32,794 nt of DNA from Bacteroidota bacterium (GCA_026391355.1 JAPLDH010000029.1:1-32794), one strand, 5' to 3'; shown: positions 7,245 through 15,836, numbered from the stretch's first letter. Translations and numbers: made by a program. The notes: generated from the letters alone by a model not told the origin.

Positions 7245-7560
7245 TTGAGAACAGGACAAAGAAGAAAGCCTGCCAAAAAAGAAATCCCTTCCTGGCAGCT
7301 TTTAAGGAAAAGCAAGCAAAATCCACTGCACTATTACTCAAAATTTTCAGCAAAATTAAACTCATGAAAATCTTTTTCGCTAAGAGTGACCGCCTGATGG
7401 CACCGTCACCCGTTGGGTTCATTCAGATTTTAAAAGGAAAATCAGACCTGAACTCTTGCTTAAAATTTTCATTCCGTTTGTTCCCGTCGGCATAAATTTT
7501 TTCTTAAACCCAGGCGAGCCAGATGCCTAAAAAAGTCTCTTGGGCAAAGAGCACAACAAA
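7245..7560 (+). promoter_or_regulatory. Repeated structured leader L4, upstream of the 147-aa gene
   Basis: This is a long leader matching L3 at its start (AAAAAAGAAA, CTGGCAGCTTTT, AAAAGCAAGCAAAA) and end (GGCATAAATTTT, TTAAACC, GCCAGA, CCTAAA), and L2 in the middle (CCGTTGGGTTCATTCAGATTTT, CTTGCTTAAAATTTTCATTCCG). The hairpin at 7386-7409 pairs GTGAC with GTCAC and GCC with GGC around TGAT. Compared with GCGAC/GTCGC in L3 and CGAC/GTCG in L1, this shows compensating base changes at the same place. Confidence 0.6.
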
Positions 7561-8004
7561 ATGACAAAGATCACAGCACCGGTTGCAAAGAATGGCGGAA
7601 ACGGAAAAGCTCACACTGCTGAAGAAAATGCAATTGTTTCCGCAGGTATCACAGTTATCACGGCAACGGAAGAAGAAAGAAAGCCATTGCTGACCATTGA
7701 ACCTGAAAAGGCCATCATCGTTGCACCCGAATCTAAGAAAGAGATGACCATGCTTGAGAAGATCCTTAAGGTCGAAAACCTCCAGCTTATCGTCGAGAAA
7801 AGAGCCAAGCTGGTCCAGACCCGATCAGAACTGGAACGCTTTCAGATCTCTTCCAATGATTTCAATTGTTCCATGCGATTGAATGATTCAGACGGAAATG
7901 TCTTCACAACCAGTTTTACCCCTGGAATCAAGAAAGTCATTGATTTTCTCAAGACTTCATTTGAGGCAAGCATAGCTGACGTAGAAAGTAAGATCACTTT
8001 CTAA
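7561..8004 (+). CDS. Hypothetical mobile-element protein (147 aa)
   Basis: No family is recognised with confidence. The product has a low-complexity N-terminus rich in Ala, Thr and Gly (to about residue 60), a helical, charged middle (EKILKVENLQLIVEKRAKL and following, possibly coiled coil), and a C-terminal part with alternating hydrophobic residues. The ATG at 7561 is preferred over the in-frame TTG at 7540 because it follows an A-rich stretch and is the standard start codon. There is no signal peptide. It has its own full-length leader and a strong terminator, like the other genes of this set, which suggests an accessory function expressed together with ardC. Confidence 0.6.
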   Translation: MTKITAPVAKNGGNGKAHTAEENAIVSAGITVITATEEERKPLLTIEPEKAIIVAPESKKEMTMLEKILKVENLQLIVEKRAKLVQTRSELERFQISSNDFNCSMRLNDSDGNVFTTSFTPGIKKVIDFLKTSFEASIADVESKITF

Positions 8005-8027
8005 ATCTTAGGTCTCTTCCAAACCTG

Positions 8028-8072
8028 GGCGTTCCGGAACCCGATTGACTCGGGTCCGGAACGCCTTTTTTT
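8028..8072 (+). terminator. Strong intrinsic terminator after the 147-aa gene
   Basis: The stem GGCGTTCCGG/CCGGAACGCC with an inner CCCGA/TCGGG is at 8028-8065, followed by seven T. It ends the plus-strand gene run just before the convergent minus-strand gene. Confidence 0.9.
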
Positions 8073-8090
8073 ATGGTCGTAATGGGACAA

Positions 8091-8663
8091 TCAGATATTA
8101 CCCATTTTAATCTGTTTCCGCCACCGTTCTTCTTTTTCATACTCCAACTTGTCTTCATTGAATCGTTTATAGAAATTAAATTGTCCACGCTCCAACCAAA
8201 TTGTTATTGTTTGAGTTTCGCCGTCGAACTCATGATGAACGCGGCTCACATGAAAGTACGAAGATCCTACGGCAGCGTGTAGAAAGGGGAAATCAACCCA
8301 GTCGCCAATTGAAGGTGTCACCGGGAGTTTGCACATGATATTGAAGGATCTATCAAAATATTGTACATATATATGATGCACAACATTTTTAATGATGTAT
8401 TTTGGATTATCGTAGTCACAGACAAGCTCCATTAGGTCTTTATAAATCTGGTCAAGAAGTTTTCTGGCGTTTCCTGGTTTAAGTTTGAACTTCTCATCAA
8501 AATCCTTCATCTTGGGCCATCGCTCCAAGCTACCCTTATGGGCAAGCACCTCCTTAAGTACAGTATCATAAGTTTTACCTTTTCCCAGAAGGCTTGACGA
8601 AAGGTTATCTAGGTTTGCAATTGCATTTAGAACCTCTCTGACCTGGATTGTTCCGTCGTTCAT
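8091..8663 (-). CDS. Hypothetical protein (190 aa), downstream of the WYL regulator
   Basis: No domain is recognised. The first half is helical (VREVLNAIANLDNLS, KLLDQIYKDLMELV); the second half has beta-like segments (HHIYVQYFDRSFNIMCKLPV, VHHEFDGETQTITIWLER) and ends basic. There are no transmembrane segments or signal peptide. It lies 80 bp behind the WYL-domain regulator on the same strand and is convergent with the 147-aa gene, so it is probably in the regulator's transcript. A sensor or partner function for the regulator would fit but is not shown. Confidence 0.6.
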   Translation of the reverse strand: MNDGTIQVREVLNAIANLDNLSSSLLGKGKTYDTVLKEVLAHKGSLERWPKMKDFDEKFKLKPGNARKLLDQIYKDLMELVCDYDNPKYIIKNVVHHIYVQYFDRSFNIMCKLPVTPSIGDWVDFPFLHAAVGSSYFHVSRVHHEFDGETQTITIWLERGQFNFYKRFNEDKLEYEKEERWRKQIKMGNI

Positions 8664-8743
8664 AGATTTTATGGTTTAATACTTCTATAAAAGAAAGGGG
8701 CCATAATAAATCCTATCCTTAATTAGTCCGATCGATTGTGTTG

Positions 8744-9733
8744 TTATTCCGTACATTTCTTATGTAACTCAAAGATCCGGCTCTTTAAGGACTTTGGCTT
8801 CATCACTTCAACCTCCGGCCCCCACCCCATGATCAGCATGGTGAGTTCGTAAGTTGGAATGACATGAAATTCCACGATGAAATGATCCTTCTTTTTTTTC
8901 ACCTTCTGACTTGAATGAACCGGCTGGGTAATCACATACCAGGCTTGGCGTGGGGTGAGCTTAAGTACAACTTTTTGGGGCTTTTCAAAGGAGGTGATGA
9001 TCCCAATCACAGATTTAAAATATTCCCTGGTGTCAAAGCCAACGTCTTCATATGGAATGTCCACCTTTTCCGGATCTCCTGAGAAACGGTCCAGGCAATA
9101 GGTGACTATCTGCTTATGATAATTATGCAAACCAATCACGTACCAGCGGTTGTGGTATTGCTTCAGCAAATAGGGATGGATTTCATGTGAAAGGATCTTA
9201 TCGGTTGCAAATCGTTGATATTTAAATCGGATGACCTTCTTGTTTTTTATAGCCAGGATGATCGGCTCGATGAATTGCTGCCCTAAGGAGAGCGGGGAAT
9301 TCTCAAATTCAATAAAAGGAAGAAGATCGTCTTCCTTTGATAAACGCTTAATGTTAACCGCTTCCACAACCTTTTGCACCGCACCTGTAAAAGTTGAAAA
9401 GATCCCGATGTTCCTGAATTGGTCGAGCATGGTTGCTGCGAATGTCAAAGCTTTGATCTCTTCTTCTCCCAATGGGAAATTGTCTATGGAATAATCCGGG
9501 TCATCATAATAATAACCCTTTTCCCTATTCCGCTTAATTGGTGCAATATACCCAAGCTGATCATCCTCTTTCATGTCCCGGATATCCTGATATATCGTTC
9601 GTGGGCTTATGGGACTTATGCTGAGTGCATCTTCGCAAACCTGGATAAGCTTCTCCATTGTGGCAAACTGAAAATCTTTGAGGCACCGGTTGATAACCCT
9701 GTAACGGATCAGAGCATACTTGTTTGCTGGCAT
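8744..9733 (-). CDS. WYL-domain transcription regulator (BrxR-like)
   Basis: WYL regulators combine an N-terminal winged helix with a WYL ligand-sensing domain and a C-terminal WCX part. BrxR-type members control BREX and other defence islands. The 329-aa product shows a winged-helix region (about residues 5-75, SPRTIYQDIRDM), the WYL core (IRFKYQRF at 168-175, RWYVIGL near 197) and a C-terminal WCX-like domain. The ATG at 9733 is preferred to the in-frame TTG at 9760: a good Bacteroidota-type -7 element (TAATTTTG on the minus strand) lies at 9749-9756, upstream of the ATG but inside the longer frame. It faces away from the AAA ATPase and nuclease genes that lead into BREX, the usual position for a repressor of the divergent transcript. 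The family call is firm; BREX control is inferred. Confidence 0.85.
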   Translation of the reverse strand: MPANKYALIRYRVINRCLKDFQFATMEKLIQVCEDALSISPISPRTIYQDIRDMKEDDQLGYIAPIKRNREKGYYYDDPDYSIDNFPLGEEEIKALTFAATMLDQFRNIGIFSTFTGAVQKVVEAVNIKRLSKEDDLLPFIEFENSPLSLGQQFIEPIILAIKNKKVIRFKYQRFATDKILSHEIHPYLLKQYHNRWYVIGLHNYHKQIVTYCLDRFSGDPEKVDIPYEDVGFDTREYFKSVIGIITSFEKPQKVVLKLTPRQAWYVITQPVHSSQKVKKKKDHFIVEFHVIPTYELTMLIMGWGPEVEVMKPKSLKSRIFELHKKCTE

Positions 9734-9748
9734 TTTTGAAGGTTTGTT

Positions 9749-9756
9749 CAAAATTA
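9749..9756 (-). promoter_or_regulatory. Candidate -7 element for the WYL regulator
   Basis: TAATTTTG on the minus strand fits the Bacteroidota -7 consensus TAnnTTTG and lies 15 bp before the ATG at 9733. No good -33 TTTG was found at the usual distance, so support is partial. Confidence 0.35.
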
Positions 9757-9842
9757 TCAATAAATCGCATGCTTTTTTCTTTTTTGCAGATACAATGCAT
9801 TATAACCATCGAATTTTGCACAAGATATATAACTAAACAAGT

Positions 9843-11531
9843 ATGAAAAGAATGGCTGGCGTAAGACAAAGAAAAAGAAATCTCCTTGGTGATGTAGAGT
9901 TTATAGCCCATAAGGCTGTTAATTCAACACTTTCAAACCAGTTTATGAAAACTGTGAAGGAGAACACGAATACACTCTCAGCCTTTCTCGGGTGTAACAG
10001 GATGCAGGCGGTGCTTTTCTCGATCATCTGTAACCTGAATTGCAACAACAAAGCAGTCAGTATTGAACAAGTTGCTGACTGGACAGAGTGCTCATCAATA
10101 ATGATTTCCGGATATATAGATGAACTGGAGACACTGAGAAGAAAGAAGATCCTCCGCAAAGAAGCAACAGATAAAAAAACTGACAGCATCAACCTGGTTT
10201 CAGCAATCAACTTTTCTGTCAACCCCTCGGTATTCGAGGCGCTTCGAAAAGGAACCCCAATTACGGTTCAGAAAAACAGAATTACTGACAACTATGATCT
10301 TGTCAGGACCATGGCCAGACTTATCAAACAATGTTCTGATGAAGAGATAACATTTAAGGAAATGTGGCGGGATATTGCAAAGATCGAATCGGAGTATTCA
10401 GATATGGAATTGCTGACAGAACTCCGGAAGATGATTCGGGATAAAAAAGAACGCCTGCTTTATTTCAGCCTGTGTGATGAATATTATAACGGAAATCTGA
10501 ATTGTGACCTCATACCCTTGATACGGTTGATCACTCCCGATAAACGGGAACAGCTCAGGTTACGGCTTCAGTTCAGCAAAGAAAACAGTCAATTGTCAAC
10601 CGGTGGGTTTATAAAAATTAAACGACAATTCTTCAGCGATGAGAAAGAGATTAACCTGACGGACAAAGCTGTTGATATATTGATCAAAGATTTCAAAAAA
10701 ATCAAGATCAGCATAAAGGAAGAAAAGGCGACTGATATAATCGTTGGCAGGGAGATTAAAGAAAAGGCCCTGTTCTTTACCAGGGAGGAAAGGGAAAAAC
10801 ATGACTTTCTGACAAAGCTTCTGATGCATGATAACCACAAGGCCCTTACACGGAGACTTGATAAATCAGGCATGAAGACAGGGGTTGCAGTCCTTTTTTA
10901 TGGCCCACCCGGAACAGGCAAAACCGAATCAGTTCTGCAACTGGCCCGGCAAACCAAACGGGATCTTTTGCAGGTAAACATCAGTGAAACAAAAAGCAAA
11001 TGGTTTGGGGAAAGTGAAAAACGGATCAAAGAAGTTTTCGACCGTTACCGGAAACTATCCGAGGAATCAGAGATCATTCCCATCCTGTTTTTCAATGAAG
11101 CCGATGGGATATTCAGTACCCGCAAGCAGATAGGAGAATCTTCAGTAGATCAAACGGAGAATGCCATTCAGAACATCATCCTGCAGGAAATGGAAGATCT
11201 GAAGGGCATCCTGATAGCAACAACGAACATGACCCAGAACTTCGATAAAGCCTTTGACCGCAGGTTTCTCTACAAGATACAATTCGATAAACCAAGTACT
11301 GAGGCAAGGGCTCATATATGGAAAGATAAGATCCCTTCCTTAACGGATGCTGCTGCCAACCAGTTTGCCGAAACCCATGATCTTTCTGGTGGATAGATTG
11401 ATAATGTTGCCAGGAAATACATCATGAGCCGTATCCTTCAGGGGAAGATCCCAACACTCCAGCAGGCTGAATCCTGGTGTCAGGAGGAGAATGCAAAACA
11501 AGAAACAAAGAAAATTGGCTATAAACTTTAA
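9843..11531 (+). pseudogene. AAA ATPase with winged-helix N-region, interrupted by in-frame TAG
   Basis: AAA ATPases of this kind remodel protein or nucleoprotein targets; the substrate is unknown here. Residues 1-340 contain a winged-helix-like part (QVADWTECSSIMISGYIDEL) and a helical region. The AAA core has Walker A GPPGTGKT at 354-361, a Walker B-like FFNEAD with Asn418-Glu419, and sensor 1 ATTNM. The frame stops at TAG 11394-11396 inside LSGG, then continues without a shift (IDNVARKYIMSRIL, ending GYKL) to TAA at 11529-11531. Relatives read SGGQI here, so CAG to TAG is the simplest change. The stop removes about 45 residues of the lid/sensor-2 region. It may be a real nonsense mutation, suppression or a base-call error. 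The gene is divergent from the WYL regulator and lies upstream of the nuclease genes. Confidence 0.8.
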
Positions 11532-11570
11532 CTTTACAACATAAATTACACTTTACCAAAAAATGAACTT

Positions 11571-12500
11571 ATGAAAATCACAGAACTTCTTTTAAACAAA
11601 TGGGATCTTCTAACTGGTTATTTCACTGGAAAGACCTTTGATGATTGGAAAAGGAAATACGATAAGAAACCAAACGAATTCCATCATGATGAACCATGGG
11701 TTACTCTTGTTGCAACCTATGCAATATTCGGAACTCAAAGAGCTATGAAACAAGGCAACCGGATTGATGCATTTAATTCTCTTCTTAAATCAAGCAAATT
11801 AAGTAATACTCCTGTGATGAAGTCGATTGCGGAAATAAAAATTGAAAAGCACCTCCCTGAAATTCGTTCATTCCGAGAATTAATGAAATCATGTGCTTTT
11901 CATTATTTCCCTGATGTTAAAAAAACGATTGAGAATAAACAGTCTAAGAAAAATGCAAGTTTTGAAGGTAATTCACATATAGACTTGTTCATCCGCGGAA
12001 CTTCCTTAGAGGGAAAGAATATCTGTTTCTATATTGAAGCAAAATTTAATTCCGACATCTCTCATGGAATAAGATATAATCCTGTTCGTAACCAAATAAT
12101 CAGGATCATTGATTCGGCAATTGAATTTCAGCAAAAAAGCGCAGAAGAACTGGATAAGGAAAGAGTAATTGATGATTTCTATTTTCTGTTACTTACTCCA
12201 AAGATATACCGAACGCAGTTGTATGGTGGAAACCGGAAAACCTCTATTGAAATTTTCCAACCTCAGAAATCAAGATTGTATTGCTACAAAATGGACGAAT
12301 ACAAGAATTTTCGTAATATAATGATGGCTCTTCCACATCGGGTTGAGATTACTGAATCTAAATGGAAACATATTTCGGGCAATATCGGGTGGTTGACATT
12401 TGAAGACATGATTAAAACTGCTCAAAATTACAATACCATGGATCCAAGAGCAAAAACAATGATTGAAGAGTTCATGAACGAAAGAAATTTTATAGAATAA
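11571..12500 (+). CDS. Putative PD-(D/E)XK-type nuclease
   Basis: The 309-aa product contains the core of the restriction-endonuclease fold: HIDLFIRG with Asp138, and FYIEAKF with Glu156-Ala-Lys158 at the end of the next strand. This D...ExK spacing matches PD-(D/E)XK nucleases. The N-terminal 110 residues are helical, and the C-terminal part has a KHISGNIGWLTFEDM segment. There is no helicase or methylase domain, and the gene starts 39 bp after the AAA ATPase frame. It could supply nuclease activity to the upstream ATPase or form its own defence unit. The fold call rests on the motif only; the specific family is not recognised. It is more AT-rich than the following gene, which points to separate origins. 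Confidence 0.6.
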   Translation: MKITELLLNKWDLLTGYFTGKTFDDWKRKYDKKPNEFHHDEPWVTLVATYAIFGTQRAMKQGNRIDAFNSLLKSSKLSNTPVMKSIAEIKIEKHLPEIRSFRELMKSCAFHYFPDVKKTIENKQSKKNASFEGNSHIDLFIRGTSLEGKNICFYIEAKFNSDISHGIRYNPVRNQIIRIIDSAIEFQQKSAEELDKERVIDDFYFLLLTPKIYRTQLYGGNRKTSIEIFQPQKSRLYCYKMDEYKNFRNIMMALPHRVEITESKWKHISGNIGWLTFEDMIKTAQNYNTMDPRAKTMIEEFMNERNFIE

Positions 12501-12511
12501 ATACCAGGAAT

Positions 12512-13858
12512 ATGAACTCACGAACTATCAGCAAATCTAGCTTCGTCCGTGGCACCAAATGCCCGAAATCCCTTTATCTTCATTTTTTCCAACCCGAAGA
12601 ACAGGATGAAATCAGCGAAGGACAACAAAGTATCTTTGATACCGGCCACAACGTGGGATTCCTGGCGCAACAACTCTTCCCCGGGGGCATCGATGCTAGC
12701 CGTGGCGATCATTCCCTGGTACATGAGGCAATCGCCTATACAGCGGAGCTGATCGGCAATGGCCAGACGGTCATTTACGAAGCTGCCTTCAGCGATGGGG
12801 AGACCCTTTGTTACATGGACATTCTGGTGAAGGAGACCGATGGCTGGGCTGCCTATGAAGTGAAGGCCTCCACACAGGTCAAGGATTACCAGGTGAACGA
12901 CGTGGCCTTCCAGTATTTTGTAATTACCCGGTCGGGACTACCGCTAAAACGGGTATCCCTGGTGCATGTAAATAACCAGTATATAAGGCATGGTGACCTT
13001 GACATCCGGAAATTGTTTACTATTGAATCCATGACTGAGAGAATATTGCCGATGCAGAATAATATCCCGGTTGATCTGCTTTCCTTGCAAGAGATGCTGA
13101 AAGCAGGATTAATGCCTGATATACCCATGGGATCTCAATGCAATAATCCATTCCCGTGTGATTTTCTTGAATTCTGCCAGCAAAGCTGTCCTGCCGAGGA
13201 AGATGAGAGTGAAGGCCGGCCAGCCAGCCGCAACCAGGATGAACTGGACCAATTTTTGGATGAACTTGAATACCCGCTTTATTTCATGGACTTCGAAACC
13301 ATCCAATTTGCCGTTCCCCAATATAACGAAAGCCGGCCATACCAGCAGATCCCGTTCCAGTATTCATTGCATTTGCAGCAAACGAAAAGTGGTCCCCTGA
13401 CGCATTTTTTGTTCCTTGGTACTCCTCCAACCGATCCCCGACCTGAATTTATTCAATCCCTATTATTACATTTAGGAAGTAGCGGAAGTATCATTGTCTG
13501 GAATCAGACCTTTGAAAATACAAGGCTAAGGGAAATCGCCCGTGATTTTCCGGAGTATTCCTCCATGATTGAACCTTTGTTTGACCGGGTGGCCGATTTG
13601 ATGGTTCCTTTCAGGAGAAAGCATCTTTACACGCCCGATATGAACGGCTCTTACTCCCTGAAAGCCGTTCTACCGGCACTGGTGCCAGACCTCTCCTATT
13701 CGAACCTTGAAATACAGGAAGGGGGATCTGCTGGTCTGACCTACGAAAGTCTATATAATGATGCAGATCCAGAGTCCATTGCCACAAAAAGGGAGAATCT
13801 CCTGAAATATTGTGAACTGGACACATTGAGTATGGTGCGCATATTAGAACGATTTTAA
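12512..13858 (+). CDS. DUF2779 protein: Cas4-like nuclease plus RNase-H-like exonuclease
   Basis: The 448-aa protein combines two catalytic-looking domains. The N-terminal part is Cas4/RecB-like: Cys17 (RGTKCPKS), Asp103 (MDILV), Glu116-Val-Lys118 (YEVKAS), and Cys210, Cys216, Cys222 and Cys226, enough for an iron-sulphur cluster with Cys17. The C-terminal DUF2779 part is RNase-H/DEDD-like: DFET at 260-263, a WNQTFENTRL segment, and a final YCELDTLSMV. Such proteins occur widely in bacteria with unproven function; DNA or RNA end processing is plausible. The frame is complete, with higher GC than both neighbours. It starts 11 bp behind the preceding nuclease-like gene, so it may be co-transcribed with it. 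Confidence 0.8.
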   Translation: MNSRTISKSSFVRGTKCPKSLYLHFFQPEEQDEISEGQQSIFDTGHNVGFLAQQLFPGGIDASRGDHSLVHEAIAYTAELIGNGQTVIYEAAFSDGETLCYMDILVKETDGWAAYEVKASTQVKDYQVNDVAFQYFVITRSGLPLKRVSLVHVNNQYIRHGDLDIRKLFTIESMTERILPMQNNIPVDLLSLQEMLKAGLMPDIPMGSQCNNPFPCDFLEFCQQSCPAEEDESEGRPASRNQDELDQFLDELEYPLYFMDFETIQFAVPQYNESRPYQQIPFQYSLHLQQTKSGPLTHFLFLGTPPTDPRPEFIQSLLLHLGSSGSIIVWNQTFENTRLREIARDFPEYSSMIEPLFDRVADLMVPFRRKHLYTPDMNGSYSLKAVLPALVPDLSYSNLEIQEGGSAGLTYESLYNDADPESIATKRENLLKYCELDTLSMVRILERF

Positions 13859-13902
13859 TGGATGATTTAACTAATTCCTCCTATTGGTATTAAAAAATCA
13901 TA

Positions 13903-13910
13903 TAATTTCG
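13903..13910 (+). promoter_or_regulatory. Weak promoter candidate before the ExE gene and BREX
   Basis: TAATTTCG fits TAnnTTTG with one mismatch, and a TTGG lies 16 bp upstream at 13884, shorter than the usual spacing. It lies in the only gap (13859-13964) between the DUF2779 gene and the genes leading into BREX. Weak evidence. Confidence 0.2.
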
Positions 13911-13964
13911 AAAGGGATTAGCTTCAAGATCATTTCCCATGCTTTGTTTTTCCAATGTTGAATC

Positions 13965-14561
13965 ATGAAAACCAGCCTTGTGGTTATGAATTCCGATTTA
14001 TCTTGCATTATTGATGCTTTCCATCAAACAATTGTAAAAGTTAATGGTGCCGGGAAAATGGATAATAAGCAGCGAAGCTCTTTGTTTATCAATGAAATTC
14101 ATCAATCATTTGAAACGAAGTATCCTGAAAAATCGGGATTTGTGGTTTTCTCTAAAGGGAAAACTAATTTGGAGTTTCGTCGCAATGAATATCTTTTTGA
14201 CATCTTAATCGGGAAGAAGGAGTACCTGGTATCTGCGCATAAACACAATATTCCGTACGTCAGCAAAGCATATCTTTGTATTGAATCGGAATTTGCTGAA
14301 AATAATCGTGAATCAGTCATTGATATCAACAAACTCCTTCTCGCACATACTGACAATAGGATTATGATTCTGCCAATGGGACCAAACATCCTGATGAATT
14401 ACCTTAATCCTCTAAAGCCAATGTTGACTGATTTTAAGAACAGGCTGATTATTATGTTCTTTCCTCATCCAAAAAATTGGATGGATGATACAAAAAAAGA
14501 ATATAGGGCATTTGAATATTCCCCACCTGACTCTTTCAACCCAATAGAATTCAGTTCTTAG
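13965..14561 (+). CDS. Hypothetical protein with D...ExE nuclease-like core (198 aa)
   Basis: The family is not recognised. The centre reads EYLFDILIG with Asp79, then AYLCIESEF with Glu107-Ser-Glu109, then a helix (INKLLLAHTDNRIMILPMG). A D...ExE arrangement followed by a lysine-containing helix and a hydrophobic strand is seen in some PD-(D/E)XK proteins where Glu replaces Lys, so a nuclease-like fold is possible. No other domain, signal peptide or membrane segment is seen. It lies 50 bp before brxA on the same strand and could be part of the BREX transcript as an accessory effector. The role is unproven. Confidence 0.5.
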   Translation: MKTSLVVMNSDLSCIIDAFHQTIVKVNGAGKMDNKQRSSLFINEIHQSFETKYPEKSGFVVFSKGKTNLEFRRNEYLFDILIGKKEYLVSAHKHNIPYVSKAYLCIESEFAENNRESVIDINKLLLAHTDNRIMILPMGPNILMNYLNPLKPMLTDFKNRLIIMFFPHPKNWMDDTKKEYRAFEYSPPDSFNPIEFSS

Positions 14562-14611
14562 AACAATTCAGGTAACTCAGGAACCAGAATGGTTTATTAA
14601 AGAGACATTTA

Positions 14612-15250
14612 ATGGTAACCACAACGAAATACACATTTTCTTTCACAGGAGCTTCGGCATTAATACCCGAGACTTCAGTCATTGCTGAAGAATACAATAG
14701 GTTGAAAGATTGGAAGACAGTCCGGAAATCCTTATTGGATAATAATTCATTGAACAAAGTTAAACAGGCAACCTTTACAAGAGAATTTAGAGAAATTAAG
14801 AAACGATTATCCTTGCTTACTTCAGATCAATTAAATTTATTGATCCAGGGGAGTCTCGATGATGCCAAGTCTATTATTTTATTATCCTTGGCAAAAACAT
14901 ATCCTTTTGTTAAAGACTTTATTATTGAGGTTCTTCGGAATAAATATTTGATCTTTGATACATTATTAACAGAAACAGACTACAATAAATTCTTTAATAC
15001 CAAAAGCCTCTCCCATGATGAGTTGAACACAATTACTGAATTAACAACAAAGAAAGTAAAGCAGCGGGTTTATACCTTATTGGACCAGGTCGGTTTAATC
15101 ACCCAGGCAAAAAACGGCACAATTTTAAAACCTGTTTTAAGTAGTAAGGTCATTGAAGTAATTATTGAGGATGATCCTGCTTTTTTGATGATATTCCTAT
15201 ATTCTAATGAAGAGATAATAAGCTTAATACAAAAACTTAAGCATGCTTAG
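14612..15250 (+). CDS. brxA: BREX protein BrxA (DUF1819)
   Basis: BrxA is a small DNA-binding protein found at the start of type 1 BREX operons and needed for full phage defence in some of them. The 212-aa product begins with the typical TKYTFSFTGASALIPE, continues with helical winged-helix-like regions, and has the family's VKQRVYTLLDQVGLI segment. Length is normal. Its stop lies inside the start of brxB (8-nt overlap at 15243-15250), showing coupling. A cytoplasmic site is expected. The call is supported by both sequence and position. Confidence 0.9.
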   Translation: MVTTTKYTFSFTGASALIPETSVIAEEYNRLKDWKTVRKSLLDNNSLNKVKQATFTREFREIKKRLSLLTSDQLNLLIQGSLDDAKSIILLSLAKTYPFVKDFIIEVLRNKYLIFDTLLTETDYNKFFNTKSLSHDELNTITELTTKKVKQRVYTLLDQVGLITQAKNGTILKPVLSSKVIEVIIEDDPAFLMIFLYSNEEIISLIQKLKHA

Positions 15251-15836
15251 AAATCCGACATACGATCCACCGCAGCATTTTGAGGGCCTTTTCAAAATAC
15301 TCTCAAGTCAGAGATTTTTAAAAAAGGAGGGGTTAGGCGGTGAGTTACCTTTCTTCATTCATTCATTCCCAGTTAGCCAGCAGCAAGTAGTGAATGCAAA
15401 CATTCAATCATTGGTTAAGCGCTTGCAGAATGAAGGCATTGAAATTTTAGAAATCAATCTCTATCAATTGTGCATTGATATATTGAAAAGGGCTAACCTA
15501 TTCAATCAAATCATCGAACAGGAAAAAAGCACACCCAAACTGCGATTAAATAGGATTATGGTAAGTAGTTTGAATATTGAGAAAGTTGTTATACCTGAAA
15601 TCCATAAACGCCATGCCGAAAGTAACGCCATGATCGTTTTCTTAACCGGAGTTGGCGAAGTATTCCCTTTTATACGATCACATAGCATTTTAAATAACAC
15701 ACAAACACTTGTTGGAAATATTCCGTTAGTCATGTTTTTCCCGGGTTCTTACAACAACAAAACTCTTACCCTATTTGAATTAATCAAAGACGAGAACTAT
15801 TATCGCGCTCACAATCTCAATGATTATAAAATCTGA
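15243..15836 (+). CDS. brxB: BREX protein BrxB (DUF1788)
   Basis: BrxB is a conserved BREX component without a proven biochemical activity. The 197-aa protein carries the DUF1788 hallmarks: ELPFFIHSFPV near the N-terminus, a central EGIEILEINLYQL, and the C-terminal TGVGEVFPFIRSHSILNN with PLVMFFPG. The frame is intact and of normal size. It overlaps brxA by 8 nt and ends 1 nt before the preferred brxC start. It probably acts in the BREX complex with BrxC and PglZ, as in characterised systems. Confidence 0.92.
   Translation: MLRNPTYDPPQHFEGLFKILSSQRFLKKEGLGGELPFFIHSFPVSQQQVVNANIQSLVKRLQNEGIEILEINLYQLCIDILKRANLFNQIIEQEKSTPKLRLNRIMVSSLNIEKVVIPEIHKRHAESNAMIVFLTGVGEVFPFIRSHSILNNTQTLVGNIPLVMFFPGSYNNKTLTLFELIKDENYYRAHNLNDYKI

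Noticed and set aside
9734-9760. Longer WYL regulator start at TTG 9760
   Set aside because: It is not a standard ATG, and the region contains the -7 promoter candidate.
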